Under the pieces are notes generated by a model. The model was not told the DNA's origin. It did not search any database and saw only the letters and a list, made by a program, of their open reading frames with translations. Of a stretch of 36,957 nt of DNA, positions 19,782 to 29,872 are shown piece by piece; the first letter of the stretch is position 1; every line of letters starts with the position of its first letter. The DNA lies in assembly GCA_947632065.1 (NCBI GenBank), contig CANRNO010000008.1:1-36957 (forward strand), given 5' to 3'. Origin of the DNA: an uncultured Bacilli bacterium (GTDB lineage Bacteria; Bacillota_I; Bacilli_A; RF39; UBA660). The position numbers and the translations under genes were made by a program.

Positions 19782-22054
19782 CTTTTCATTCCATTAGATG
19801 ATTCATTTTCTTCAGGTTCCAAAGTTAATTTTATTTCTGGTTTTTCTTCCTTTTGAATTTTAGTATCAGGTAACATAGTATTATAATCTGATATAGCACT
19901 ATCTAAATTATTAAAAATAAATTGATTTTTTAATTTTTCACTTTCATTAGAAAAACTTAAATCAGCACCCTTAATATTAACATCTTTAAAATCCCATCCG
20001 GGTCCTATAAGTTCTCCTGGTATTTTACAATTCTCTGCATTTACAACTTTATCAATCATAAAAAACCCTAAATTACAATTAGAAAAATCTAAATTACTAA
20101 TATCTACACCTTCAAATGTTAATTTATATAAATCAAAATACTTAAGATATTTTCTTAATTTTTCTTTAACAACTAAAACTCCATCCTTATTATCATATAA
20201 TATTTTTTCATTAATATATAATTTATTATAATATTTATTTGTAGACTCTCCCAATTTTTCATATTCATCTAAAGATTCTAAACAATTATTTAATACACTT
20301 TGAGTCTTTTGAATCAATTCTTTTGAAGCCTCTTCTACCTGTTCTTCTTTTTGTATCACACTATCAAGTAATTCTTGTTCTCTATTTGTAAGAGGTCTAT
20401 TTGAAGTTCTTATTGGTAAATCATCCATAGAAGGAAAATACAACTCCAAAGTATCATCCAAATCTTCTTTCTTTGATAAAACATCTTTATCTTGTTTTTT
20501 AATCGAATCAATATAATTTTCCATATCCCTTGGAAATTTAGTATATTTATCTATTTTAGCATCTACAAAACTAGAAGGATAAAATCTAATATCTGATTCA
20601 TTATTTTTATTAGAATATTTAAATTCAGTACCATATAGTATAACATTTGAGACATCCCAAGATTCATTAGTTGCACCCACCATATCTATAGGTATAACAC
20701 ATTTTTCTAACCCTTTATAAACATCTTTAGGTTTTAATGAATAAGCATTACAATCAGTAAAATCTATACCTCTAACATCAACATCTTTAAAATTTATAAA
20801 ATACAAATTAAAATATTTTAAATAATCTATCAAAAAACTTTTTATACGTAAAACTCCATCAGTATCTTTTTCAAATAATTCTTCTTCACTTATATCAACT
20901 TTATTATAAAATTTTCCCATTTCTGAATCTATAAAATCACATTTTCTAGCTAAAAAAGAATATTTTGTAGAAGTATTAATTATTTTCTTTTCTAATTGTT
21001 CTTTTTTACAATCTATTAATTCACTTTCTAATTTTTCACTCCTTTTCTTTATTTCCTCTGAAATATTTATTTGATTAAATGGTTTTAATAAATCTTCTAC
21101 ACATTTTGCATCAGACATATATTTAGATATTTTCTTATCCTCATTAATACCTTCTTTATTTTTACCATAAAAATCAAAATTATAGACTGTTCCTTTAGGA
21201 CTCACTATTAATCTTTTTTCACATTGTATATTATTAAGTCCATGTTTATCAATTTCATTTTCTTTACCAAAAATATCAATATCTTTCAAAGTAATAAAAA
21301 ACTTATCAAACTTAGACTCATAAAAATCTTTTTCCCTTATACTTAAATTTAATCGTACACCATTATCCAACTTTATTATAAAACCATTAAGATATTCAAG
21401 ATATTGTTTTTTTAAAATTTGTACTTGATCTCTACTATTTTTATAGTTATCACTTTTCTTTTTTAAAATCATCAATTCTTTTTTATTTTTCCTAAGTTCT
21501 TCTATACATTTATCAATCACTTCATCACCACATATAGAATAATATCTTCTTCTAGTCTTTTCTATTACTGTACTATATTTCTTTTCTTTAGGAACAGATG
21601 ATATTATATTTAAATTATTATCAATAAAAATACTTGGGAAACAATATTGTTTTTCATCATCAAATGACAAATTACTTTTTCTTCTCCAAAAACTATCTTC
21701 TTTTTTCCACAAATCTTCTAAATTAACTTCTAAAAAATCACCGTAATAATTAAAAGATGGATTCTCATCGATTGCTGTCCACTCATAAAAATATTTTAAA
21801 CCATTACGAAAAGTATCTTTAGGCTCAATATTTTCAACATCTACTTTACCATCAAAATACTCTTTCAAAACATCATTTATAATCTGACAAACTCTAAATT
21901 CAAAAGGATAAAAATATCTAATATCTCTATCAAGTTTTTCCTTTACTTCCTTACAACGCTGTAAATAAAGTTCTATAATTTCTCCAACACTTACCTTATT
22001 TTCATTTCCTAAAAATGAATCTCTTACAGAATTATCCCAATTATATTCAGCCAT
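19778..22054 (-). CDS. Hypothetical protein (758 aa) with two copies of a pentapeptide-like module and coiled-coil segments
   Basis: Internal repeat: LKYFNLYFINFKDVDVRGIDFTDCNAYSLKPKDVYKG... and LKYFDLYKLTFEGVDISNLDFSNCNLGFFMIDKVVNAE.... Confidence 0.85.
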   Translation of the reverse strand: MAEYNWDNSVRDSFLGNENKVSVGEIIELYLQRCKEVKEKLDRDIRYFYPFEFRVCQIINDVLKEYFDGKVDVENIEPKDTFRNGLKYFYEWTAIDENPSFNYYGDFLEVNLEDLWKKEDSFWRRKSNLSFDDEKQYCFPSIFIDNNLNIISSVPKEKKYSTVIEKTRRRYYSICGDEVIDKCIEELRKNKKELMILKKKSDNYKNSRDQVQILKKQYLEYLNGFIIKLDNGVRLNLSIREKDFYESKFDKFFITLKDIDIFGKENEIDKHGLNNIQCEKRLIVSPKGTVYNFDFYGKNKEGINEDKKISKYMSDAKCVEDLLKPFNQINISEEIKKRSEKLESELIDCKKEQLEKKIINTSTKYSFLARKCDFIDSEMGKFYNKVDISEEELFEKDTDGVLRIKSFLIDYLKYFNLYFINFKDVDVRGIDFTDCNAYSLKPKDVYKGLEKCVIPIDMVGATNESWDVSNVILYGTEFKYSNKNNESDIRFYPSSFVDAKIDKYTKFPRDMENYIDSIKKQDKDVLSKKEDLDDTLELYFPSMDDLPIRTSNRPLTNREQELLDSVIQKEEQVEEASKELIQKTQSVLNNCLESLDEYEKLGESTNKYYNKLYINEKILYDNKDGVLVVKEKLRKYLKYFDLYKLTFEGVDISNLDFSNCNLGFFMIDKVVNAENCKIPGELIGPGWDFKDVNIKGADLSFSNESEKLKNQFIFNNLDSAISDYNTMLPDTKIQKEEKPEIKLTLEPEENESSNGMKR

Positions 22055-22063
22055 TTAAATCAC

Positions 22064-22744
22064 CTATAAATAATACTTATTTATAATTTCCATATCATTA
22101 TTAAATTCATATACAAAAGGTACTCCAGTAGGTATTTCTAATTCCATAATATCAATATCACTTATATTATCTATATGTTTTCTAATAGATCTTAAAGAAT
22201 TACCATGAGCAACTACTAAAACATTTTTTCCTTCTTCTAAACTTTTTTTAATAACATTCTCATAATAAGGAACAGTCCTATTACAAGTATCTTTTAATGA
22301 TTCACAAAGAGGAATATCCTTATCATCTAAATCTTTATACTTTAAATCATGACCAGGATATCTAGAATCGTCTTTTGTAAGTGCTGGGGGTGCTACATCA
22401 TAACTTCTCCTCCAAAGTCTAACTTGTTCATCACCATACTTTTTAGCTGTCTCTTTTTTATTAAGTCCTTGTAAAGCACCATAATGTCTTTCATTAAGTC
22501 TATAATCATACATAACAGGAACATCTATTGCTAAAACTTCTTTAATTATATCTAAAGTATGATTAGCTCTTTTTAAAACCGAAGTATAACATATATCAAA
22601 TTTAATACCAGATTTTTTTAATTTTTCCCCTGCATCATATGCTTCTTTAATACCATTTTCTGATAAATCAACATCTGTCCATCCAGTAAATTTATTTTCT
22701 AAATTCCAAACACTCTCACCATGTCTTATTAAAACTAATTTCAT
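22064..22744 (-). CDS. gpmA: 2,3-bisphosphoglycerate-dependent phosphoglycerate mutase
   Basis: MKLVLIRHGESVWNLENKFTGWTDVDLSENG, LNERHYGALQGLNK, VLVVAHGNSLRSI. Confidence 0.97.
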   Translation of the reverse strand: MKLVLIRHGESVWNLENKFTGWTDVDLSENGIKEAYDAGEKLKKSGIKFDICYTSVLKRANHTLDIIKEVLAIDVPVMYDYRLNERHYGALQGLNKKETAKKYGDEQVRLWRRSYDVAPPALTKDDSRYPGHDLKYKDLDDKDIPLCESLKDTCNRTVPYYENVIKKSLEEGKNVLVVAHGNSLRSIRKHIDNISDIDIMELEIPTGVPFVYEFNNDMEIINKYYL

Positions 22745-24663
22745 AAAGTTTTTCCTCCTCCTGTTTTTTCATTTTTATTATTAATTTTATCTATTAAATC
22801 AGTCAAATCTTCTGGATTAATATCTCCTAATTCTAAATTTTCTTTTAAAGCTTGTAAAATTTTATCTTTTCTACTACTTTGTCCTTTATTACGTTTTAAT
22901 TCTTCTTGCAAACTATGAGGTAATACTGTACTCTCATCAACTATAGCTTTATCTACATTAGTAGGCATTAAAACCATTTCTACCCCGTCTGCTGTCTCAG
23001 GATAATATAAATTAGCATGACATAAATTAACATCTGTTAAATCCCATGACGAATTAGGCACATAATACATATTCCTATCAAAACTAGTTACCTCTTCTAA
23101 ATCCATAGAAAAGTCAGTTCCTGATAAATCTTTTTTATACACCTTTTGCGGATCAAAAAGCACTAAATTACAATCTTTAAAATTGATACCTTTTACATTA
23201 ACATTACTAAAATCAATAGTTGATAAATCAAAATATTTTAAACTATCTCTATATTCAGGATATATCTCATAACAACATTTATCATCATTATAATAGAATA
23301 AAACTTCTGGTTTAATATCCATTTTTTCTATTTTCGCAGCAGTTTTATTTAATTTATCTATTGATTGAGCAATTTGATTTCTAGATTGTATATTTTCCTG
23401 TTCTGCTTTTTCAGCTACTTCTTTTGATTTATTAATTTTATCTTCATATAATTCTCTTTGAGCCTGTAATCTTTCTCTTTCTTGTCGTTCTCGTTCAAGT
23501 TTATTAACAATTCTTTGAATAGCCTCTACAGAACTATTATTTTCTAACTTTTCATCATTAAACACAGCAAGTAAGTTCTTATTAAATTTATATTTTAAAA
23601 GTGGTTTTCTAACATCAAGAGAACTTACTTCTTTATCTCTATCTTTAATATAAGTTTGAGACCCAAAAGTAAAGGCATCTATTTTCTCTAACTTTTCATT
23701 ATATACTCTAATTCCAATATTAGTATCAGGTATAAATAAATCTTCAAGTCCAGTTAACTTATAGTCAGGAACATAATCATAAAACACTTCAGCTTTTGGT
23801 GAAGTATTTCGAAAATATTCATAATCAGAAAAACTTATTTCATCACCAAGTTCTGACTTAAACCCTGTATGTGCTTCCCTATAAGGAGTATCCCTATAAT
23901 TAGTTTCCATAAAAAATTCAATAGAATTACCATTTTCTAATAAAATTTTAGGGCTAAATAATTTCTTTAATTTTTCATCTTCAGCATTTGAAAACTCTTT
24001 CATAGTATATTTATAAAAATCATCATAAAACATAGTAAGTTCACGATATAAAATTTCAAGTTCCCTATCATCTTCAATATCTTTGAACAAACTTTTACGC
24101 ACTTTTTCAGGTAAAAAACTATCTCCACTTACTAAACGAGTTTTAGCTGTAAAATGATTTTCTTTATCTACACCAATTAAAATATCAGATCTAAAATCAT
24201 GATCACCATTAAATATATCTGAACTAATACTTAATCTACTATTTAAAGCTTCAGTAATACTATAATCATCTTCAACTAAAGGTAAGTACCAAAAATCACC
24301 ATCAGGTATATATTCATGATATTTAATATCCCCTTCTCTAACTACACTACTACTTGGTAAAAAATGATTAAATACCTTTTTATCATCAATCACTAACTTA
24401 TGTTTTAAATATGGTTCAATATCCTCATTATTATTAATAATAGTACATACCTTTTTATGAACTTCATCTATTTTATTTTCAAATTCAGCTTTAAACATCT
24501 TTAATTTAGCCTCAAATAAATCATGATCTCTAACCAACATAGTATTAGCTTTCATTCTTAATTCTTCAGCTGCTTCTTCAACAGATATTTTACTACCACG
24601 ATTAAGTAAATTTTCTAAAACATTATTATTCCATTTTCCATCCTTATAAAATTTATAATCCAT
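22741..24663 (-). CDS. Hypothetical protein (640 aa) with one pentapeptide-like module; related to the 758-aa protein
   Basis: LKYFDLSTIDFSNVNVKGINFKDCNLVLFDPQKVYKKDL...SSWDLTDVNLCHANLYY matches the modules of 19778-22054; ATGA overlap with gpmA. Confidence 0.85.
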   Translation of the reverse strand: MDYKFYKDGKWNNNVLENLLNRGSKISVEEAAEELRMKANTMLVRDHDLFEAKLKMFKAEFENKIDEVHKKVCTIINNNEDIEPYLKHKLVIDDKKVFNHFLPSSSVVREGDIKYHEYIPDGDFWYLPLVEDDYSITEALNSRLSISSDIFNGDHDFRSDILIGVDKENHFTAKTRLVSGDSFLPEKVRKSLFKDIEDDRELEILYRELTMFYDDFYKYTMKEFSNAEDEKLKKLFSPKILLENGNSIEFFMETNYRDTPYREAHTGFKSELGDEISFSDYEYFRNTSPKAEVFYDYVPDYKLTGLEDLFIPDTNIGIRVYNEKLEKIDAFTFGSQTYIKDRDKEVSSLDVRKPLLKYKFNKNLLAVFNDEKLENNSSVEAIQRIVNKLERERQERERLQAQRELYEDKINKSKEVAEKAEQENIQSRNQIAQSIDKLNKTAAKIEKMDIKPEVLFYYNDDKCCYEIYPEYRDSLKYFDLSTIDFSNVNVKGINFKDCNLVLFDPQKVYKKDLSGTDFSMDLEEVTSFDRNMYYVPNSSWDLTDVNLCHANLYYPETADGVEMVLMPTNVDKAIVDESTVLPHSLQEELKRNKGQSSRKDKILQALKENLELGDINPEDLTDLIDKINNKNEKTGGGKTL

Positions 24664-24675
24664 AATATAATCCCC

Positions 24676-25953
24676 TTAATAAATCATATCATTCAAACAA
24701 AATACTGCATATATTGGTAAATAACGAACTTCCTTCTTTGTAGAAAAATTATTTTCAGTAATTCTATAAGCCTGTTGAGTAGTAAACTTCTTCATAAAAA
24801 CAGAAAGAGATTTTGCCTTAGAATTAGCTTTTGTCGCAAGTTCAATAGGAATAATTTGTCCCATTCTATTTTGAATAACAAAATTAACCTCAGCCTTACC
24901 TTGTGATTGATAATAATAAAGTGCATATCCTGCCTCTACTAAAGTTTTAGCTATATGATTTTCATATAATGCCTCTTTTAATTTTTCATTAGTAAATAAA
25001 GTCTTAGAATTCATATGCAACATTGAAAATAAAAGCCCATCATCTAGTAAATAAAGTTTAAAACTATCCACCTCTCTACAACTACTAAGAGGAGACTTTG
25101 CTGTTTTTATTTTAAAGCTACGATTAACAATTTGATTATTAACTAAATATTGAATAGATTTTTCATATTCTTTAGCACGCCTACCATGTCCCAAAACACC
25201 ATATTGAAACTTTTTATTATCCTTTTCAAGTTGTCTTGGAACAGAATCTAAAACTTCTATACCACGTGAAATATCTATTAAAGTTTTATTCATCGCAATT
25301 TCTTTTTTATAAGCATCTATAATCTTTTGTTTTAGTGCATCAAGTCTATAAGAATCTATTCCTTTAGAAGATGCTAAAACTAACTCAGGAAGACCACCTA
25401 TTTGTAAATACTCATAAAATAAATCAAGTGCTACTTTATGAAAAGGACAAGTTTTATGTTTTTCAAAAGATTCACGAATTAAAAGTGCTAAGTTTTTCTC
25501 ATTATGAGCCCAAAGAAACTCTTCAAAATCCATCTCACTCATACCTTTAAATTGTAATTCTTCCCCTTTAAATTTATTTAAATTTTCACGACGAGAAGTA
25601 ATCATAATAATATGATAATCACTATTATCACTACCAAAAAGTTTAACACCACGTACTATCTCAACATCATCAACATTATCAAATACAATTAAAGTATCTG
25701 TTTTTAATATAGTCTCACCACTCATTAAAGATAAATTAAGAATTATCTTATTAATAGCCTTCTCTTTTTTAAATAATTGTATCAATTCTTTATTACCTTG
25801 AGCATTAAAATAAATAACATTCTTATATTTATCTTTTCCAAAATCAAGTACAGTAAAAGTTTTACCAATTTGTTTTGGTCCATAAATTAAAAGTGGTTTT
25901 CTAATTATATCTTTCTGCCATTTATGAAGGTAAGATAATATTTTTCGTTCCAT
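24676..25953 (-). CDS. P-loop ATPase of the AAA_14/DUF4143 type
   Basis: LLIYGPKQIGKTFTV Walker A; DTLIVFDNVDD Walker-B-like; YYYQSQGKAEVNFVIQNRMGQIIPIELATK C-terminal nuclease-fold-like motif. Confidence 0.85.
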   Translation of the reverse strand: MERKILSYLHKWQKDIIRKPLLIYGPKQIGKTFTVLDFGKDKYKNVIYFNAQGNKELIQLFKKEKAINKIILNLSLMSGETILKTDTLIVFDNVDDVEIVRGVKLFGSDNSDYHIIMITSRRENLNKFKGEELQFKGMSEMDFEEFLWAHNEKNLALLIRESFEKHKTCPFHKVALDLFYEYLQIGGLPELVLASSKGIDSYRLDALKQKIIDAYKKEIAMNKTLIDISRGIEVLDSVPRQLEKDNKKFQYGVLGHGRRAKEYEKSIQYLVNNQIVNRSFKIKTAKSPLSSCREVDSFKLYLLDDGLLFSMLHMNSKTLFTNEKLKEALYENHIAKTLVEAGYALYYYQSQGKAEVNFVIQNRMGQIIPIELATKANSKAKSLSVFMKKFTTQQAYRITENNFSTKKEVRYLPIYAVFCLNDMIY

Positions 25954-26058
25954 AAACTGTATCCTCCTAACATATTTTATAAATTAAGTATATAACAGCA
26001 CCCATTTTTAGTCAAGAAAAAATTACAAACAAAAAAAGACTAATACTTCTCGTCTTTG

Positions 26059-26835
26059 TTAATCAACAACACTTTGTCGATGAAATTCCAGTCTAAGCTT
26101 ATCCGCGACTGTTACTATAAATTCAGAGTTAGTTGGCTTTGCTTTATCAATATCAACACTATGACCAAATATCTCCTCCATCAATTGCCAGTTACCTCTA
26201 TTCCAACTTACTTCTATCGCATGACGAATTGCTCTTTCAACCCTAGATACAGTTGTATTATATTTAGATGCAACATCAGGATATAACTCCTTAGTAATAC
26301 CTCCAACAACCTCAGGTCTCTCATAAAGCATTAATATTCCTTCTCTAATATATTGATACCCTTTAATATGAGATGGTACTCCAAGTTCATGAAGAATTTT
26401 AGTAATAGATATTTGTAAATTATTATGGTATAAATCAACAGCTTTACCACTATAATCAGAACCTTCTACTACTTCTTCAAGTTTCTTCTCTAAATCACAA
26501 AGTTCAAATGGTTTTAATATAAAGTAGTCTACTCCAAACTCTGATACTTTCCTAATCATTTCCTGAGTATTATAAGAAGTAAGTACCACTACTTTCTTTT
26601 CAATTTTCTTCTTTTTCATAGCTTTTAAAATATCAATACCATCTTTACCTGTCATAATTAAATCAAGTAATATCAAATCATAATCATCTTGATTCTTTTC
26701 AATTAATTTAAGTCCTTCTTCACCATCATATGCCTCTAAAGAAATATCAATATCAGCGTGATCTTTAAAATACTCTTTGACAACATCTACTAATTCAACA
26801 TTATCATCAATCATCAAAATTTTTGTTTTTTTCAT
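26059..26835 (-). CDS. spo0A: Sporulation master response regulator Spo0A
   Basis: Receiver domain (MIDDN...[14 protein letters not shown]...VVLTSYN...KPF) and C-terminal [21 protein letters not shown]...[19 protein letters not shown], diagnostic for Spo0A. Confidence 0.95.
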   Translation of the reverse strand: MKKTKILMIDDNVELVDVVKEYFKDHADIDISLEAYDGEEGLKLIEKNQDDYDLILLDLIMTGKDGIDILKAMKKKKIEKKVVVLTSYNTQEMIRKVSEFGVDYFILKPFELCDLEKKLEEVVEGSDYSGKAVDLYHNNLQISITKILHELGVPSHIKGYQYIREGILMLYERPEVVGGITKELYPDVASKYNTTVSRVERAIRHAIEVSWNRGNWQLMEEIFGHSVDIDKAKPTNSEFIVTVADKLRLEFHRQSVVD

Positions 26836-26882
26836 CTTCTCTCCTTCCATATACTACCACGCAATTATAATTATATAGCAAA

Positions 26883-26925
26883 TACGACAAAAATGATAGA
26901 GAAAAATTTGAAAAGTTTTGTCGAA
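26883..26925 (-). promoter_or_regulatory. Two candidate Spo0A (0A) boxes upstream of spo0A
   Basis: Minus strand/palindromic context: TTTTGTCGAA at 26916-26925 on the plus strand (contains TGTCGAA) and TTTTTGTCGTA on the minus strand ending at 26883 (TGTCGTA, one mismatch). Confidence 0.5.
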
Positions 26926-26955
26926 AAAATAAAATATAGTATAAACCTATATTTT
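26924..26955 (-). terminator. Intrinsic terminator overlapping the tpiA stop codon
   Basis: Minus strand AAAATATAG-GTTTATA-CTATATTTT-ATTTTTT; the TAG in the left arm is the tpiA stop. Confidence 0.65.
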
Positions 26956-27633
26956 ATCAATCATTCTTTTTAATTTTAAGACATCTAAACTACTCTTTCC
27001 AAGTAAAAATCCATCTATACTAGAAGATAAAACTGACTCTATATTACTATCATCAACACTTCCTCCATATAAAACTTTTACTGGAATAGTATTTTTAATA
27101 GCAACTGTCATTTTCTCTATATCAGAAGAAAAAGCTACTTTACCAGTTCCAATTGCCCATATAGGCTCATAAGCAACAATCAAATTATTATAGTCTATAT
27201 CTATTCCTTCAAGAGCTCTTTTTATTTGTCCAATCACAACATCTACAAAATTACTATTTTCTCTTTCATCTAAAGTTTCTCCAACACATAAAACTACTTT
27301 TATATTAGACTCTACTAATCTCTTAATTTTCTCTCTTATATCATCATCACTTTCTCCATCATGTCTTCTCTCACTATGACCAACTATAGAGTACTCTACT
27401 CCTAAAGATTTAAGTTGAGATGCACAAACTTCTCCTGTATGAGAACCTAAATCATATTTACTTACATTTTGACAACCAAGTTTTACCTCATTATCCTCAT
27501 ACATTGATAAATATATATTACTAGGAAAAACTACTACAAAAGAATCCTTCTTATCTAAAGCAAATAATTTACTTTGATAATCTAAATACTCTTCCTTAGT
27601 AAAATTACTTTTATTATTAAGCATAAAAATCAT
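26947..27633 (-). CDS. tpiA: Triosephosphate isomerase
   Basis: YSIVGHSERR, VVLCVGETLDERE, VAYEPIWAIGTGKVA, VLYGGSV. Confidence 0.97.
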   Translation of the reverse strand: MIFMLNNKSNFTKEEYLDYQSKLFALDKKDSFVVVFPSNIYLSMYEDNEVKLGCQNVSKYDLGSHTGEVCASQLKSLGVEYSIVGHSERRHDGESDDDIREKIKRLVESNIKVVLCVGETLDERENSNFVDVVIGQIKRALEGIDIDYNNLIVAYEPIWAIGTGKVAFSSDIEKMTVAIKNTIPVKVLYGGSVDDSNIESVLSSSIDGFLLGKSSLDVLKLKRMIDKI

Positions 27634-28859
27634 TAATCATCACCTCTAATTTTATAAACAAACTTAGAAAGTAAATTTCTATTATGCTTAGATTCAAGTA
27701 TAGCTCTTTCATAAACATTTAAAACACTCTCAGCATAATATTTAGAACTACAAAGTTCTGCTTTAATCCGAGCTTGTTTATCCATCCTCTTTTTAATAGA
27801 AGTATTTTTATGTAAATATTCAATTTGTTCCAAACACTGTTTTTCATCATCAAAAATTTTTCCATTAAGACCATCAGTAATAGTAGTTAAAAAAGCCTCA
27901 TCTCTAATACAAAGAGGAGTAACTTCACTTGCCATAGCCTCCACTACAGTAAGTCCTTGTGTTTCAGTTGTAGATGCAGTTAAAAACAAATCAGACAAAT
28001 GATAATAATAAGGAACTTCTTCCCAAGGAACACGACCGGTAAATATTACATTATTATCCATCCTTTTATCAATCGAAATATCCTTAAACTTATCCTCATC
28101 TGGCCCACTACCCACTATTAAAAGTTTATAATCTTTATTCTTCTTAACTAACTTTTCAAACACATCAAGTAAAAACTCTACATTTTTCTCTTCTGCAAGT
28201 CTTCCCACAAAAAGTAAAACATAATCTTTTTTAGTAAGTCCTAGTTTTTTCTTTAATCTATTAACTTCCTTCATATCAACATTTTCTTTAAAAAATCTAT
28301 CTACCTCTATACCAGTAGGAATAATATTAATATTTTTCTCAAACTCATATTTTTCTTTAAATAATTTATATATCTTATCAGTAGGTACTATTAACTCAGT
28401 TGCTGTCTTATCACAATAAAACTTTGTTAGATACTCTACTATTTTCTTACTAGACTTTTCAAAATATCCATGGGTAATATAATGAGTATAATCTTCATAA
28501 AGAGTATGATATGTATGAACAAGAGGAATATTAAATTGTTTAGCAAAAAGTCTTGCTAAAATACCAATACCAAACTCAGTATGAGAATGTATAACATCAA
28601 GATTCCAACTCTTCATAGTATTAATCATTGTAAGAGGATAAATTCTACTTAACCTATAATCATATATTCCAACAGGAATACCAGGCACTTTAATAACATG
28701 ACCATCCTCTTCTAACTCATACTTTAAAGCATTATCACTAACTGTTACTAAATAAACATCATGTCCTTGTTTTTCAAGAGCACTTTTAAGCATAGCAACA
28801 CTAGTAGAAACTCCATTTATATAAGGAGGATAAGAATCCGTAAAAAGACCTATTCTCAT
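27633..28859 (-). CDS. GT4-family glycosyltransferase (1,2-diacylglycerol 3-glucosyltransferase-like)
   Basis: MRIGLFTDSYPPYINGVSTSV...HSHTEFGIGILARL...LLFVGRLAEEKNVEFLLDVF...TASTTETQGLTVVEAMAS. Confidence 0.9.
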   Translation of the reverse strand: MRIGLFTDSYPPYINGVSTSVAMLKSALEKQGHDVYLVTVSDNALKYELEEDGHVIKVPGIPVGIYDYRLSRIYPLTMINTMKSWNLDVIHSHTEFGIGILARLFAKQFNIPLVHTYHTLYEDYTHYITHGYFEKSSKKIVEYLTKFYCDKTATELIVPTDKIYKLFKEKYEFEKNINIIPTGIEVDRFFKENVDMKEVNRLKKKLGLTKKDYVLLFVGRLAEEKNVEFLLDVFEKLVKKNKDYKLLIVGSGPDEDKFKDISIDKRMDNNVIFTGRVPWEEVPYYYHLSDLFLTASTTETQGLTVVEAMASEVTPLCIRDEAFLTTITDGLNGKIFDDEKQCLEQIEYLHKNTSIKKRMDKQARIKAELCSSKYYAESVLNVYERAILESKHNRNLLSKFVYKIRGDD

Positions 28860-28861
28860 AT

Positions 28862-29872
28862 TTAATCAGCTCCTTTATCAAAATTAAACAAAATTCCCCC
28901 AGCAACTATTCCTAAATAATAAGTAATAACTCTCCATATTAATAAAGTAGCAACTATCATACTTCCATTAATAAAATTACCAAAGAATTTTAAAAATCCA
29001 TATTCAATACCACCACTAGCACCCGGAATAGGTACAAAAGATCCTATTATCAAAACATATGCAGATGCTACTATAGAATCCATAATATTTAAACTAGTAA
29101 AATCATGAAAACTATAAACAACAAATAAAGGAATTATATAAAAACAAGTTAAACTAAGAAGATTTAAAAATATCCCCAAAGCAAATCTTTTCTTATTTTT
29201 AAGTAAATCTTTAGTATTTTCGTGAAACTCTTCAAGTCTTTTTTTCCACTTATCTTTAGTTGCCTTCTTATCTTTTACTAAATTAATTTTATCTAAAATA
29301 TTTACAATTATCTTCATAACTTTTTTAGTAAACTTCTCACTTGAAGATATAAAAAATAAAAATATTGCTACAAAAGTATTAATCAAAAATCCTAAAAGAA
29401 TTAATTCTCTTAAAAACAAATTATTAGGAAATAAATTAAACACATAATTATAAAGTACTGCAATAGCACCATAAATAACAAGTGCTATCTGATAAAACAT
29501 AAAGTTTTGAATTATAAAATTAGATGCCTTAGCACCAGAAATTCTATGTTTTGTAAGCATATAAATTTCCATAGGTTGTCCTCCAGTAGAAAAAGGAGTA
29601 ATCCCATTAAAAAATTGTGTAATTATATTATGCTTAATAGATTCCCACAACGAAAACTTATCTTTATTACCAACAGTAATATATATCATATAAGCTCTAA
29701 GAGCAATATATAAAAAGTATAAAACCACCGCAATAAAAATATATTTTAAATCTACTTTTAATAAAGCATCTACAATATTATCAAAATCATCTCTTAAAAC
29801 AAAATATAATACTAAAAGAGTAATTAAAGCTAAAATAAAAGCATTCTTTTTTATAGATTTATTATTTTCCAT
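28862..29872 (-). CDS. Lysylphosphatidylglycerol synthase-type TM / flippase-like membrane protein (UPF0104)
   Basis: Multi-TM; NGITPFSTGGQPMEIYML...SFVPIPGASGGIEYGFLKFFG signature. Confidence 0.88.
   Translation of the reverse strand: MENNKSIKKNAFILALITLLVLYFVLRDDFDNIVDALLKVDLKYIFIAVVLYFLYIALRAYMIYITVGNKDKFSLWESIKHNIITQFFNGITPFSTGGQPMEIYMLTKHRISGAKASNFIIQNFMFYQIALVIYGAIAVLYNYVFNLFPNNLFLRELILLGFLINTFVAIFLFFISSSEKFTKKVMKIIVNILDKINLVKDKKATKDKWKKRLEEFHENTKDLLKNKKRFALGIFLNLLSLTCFYIIPLFVVYSFHDFTSLNIMDSIVASAYVLIIGSFVPIPGASGGIEYGFLKFFGNFINGSMIVATLLIWRVITYYLGIVAGGILFNFDKGAD

Noticed and set aside
22741-22744. Possible Mollicutes code 4 (UGA = Trp)
   Set aside because: TGA is used as a true stop in ATGA overlaps (22741-22743, 16209-16211), and Trp positions in conserved proteins are TGG; standard bacterial code fits.
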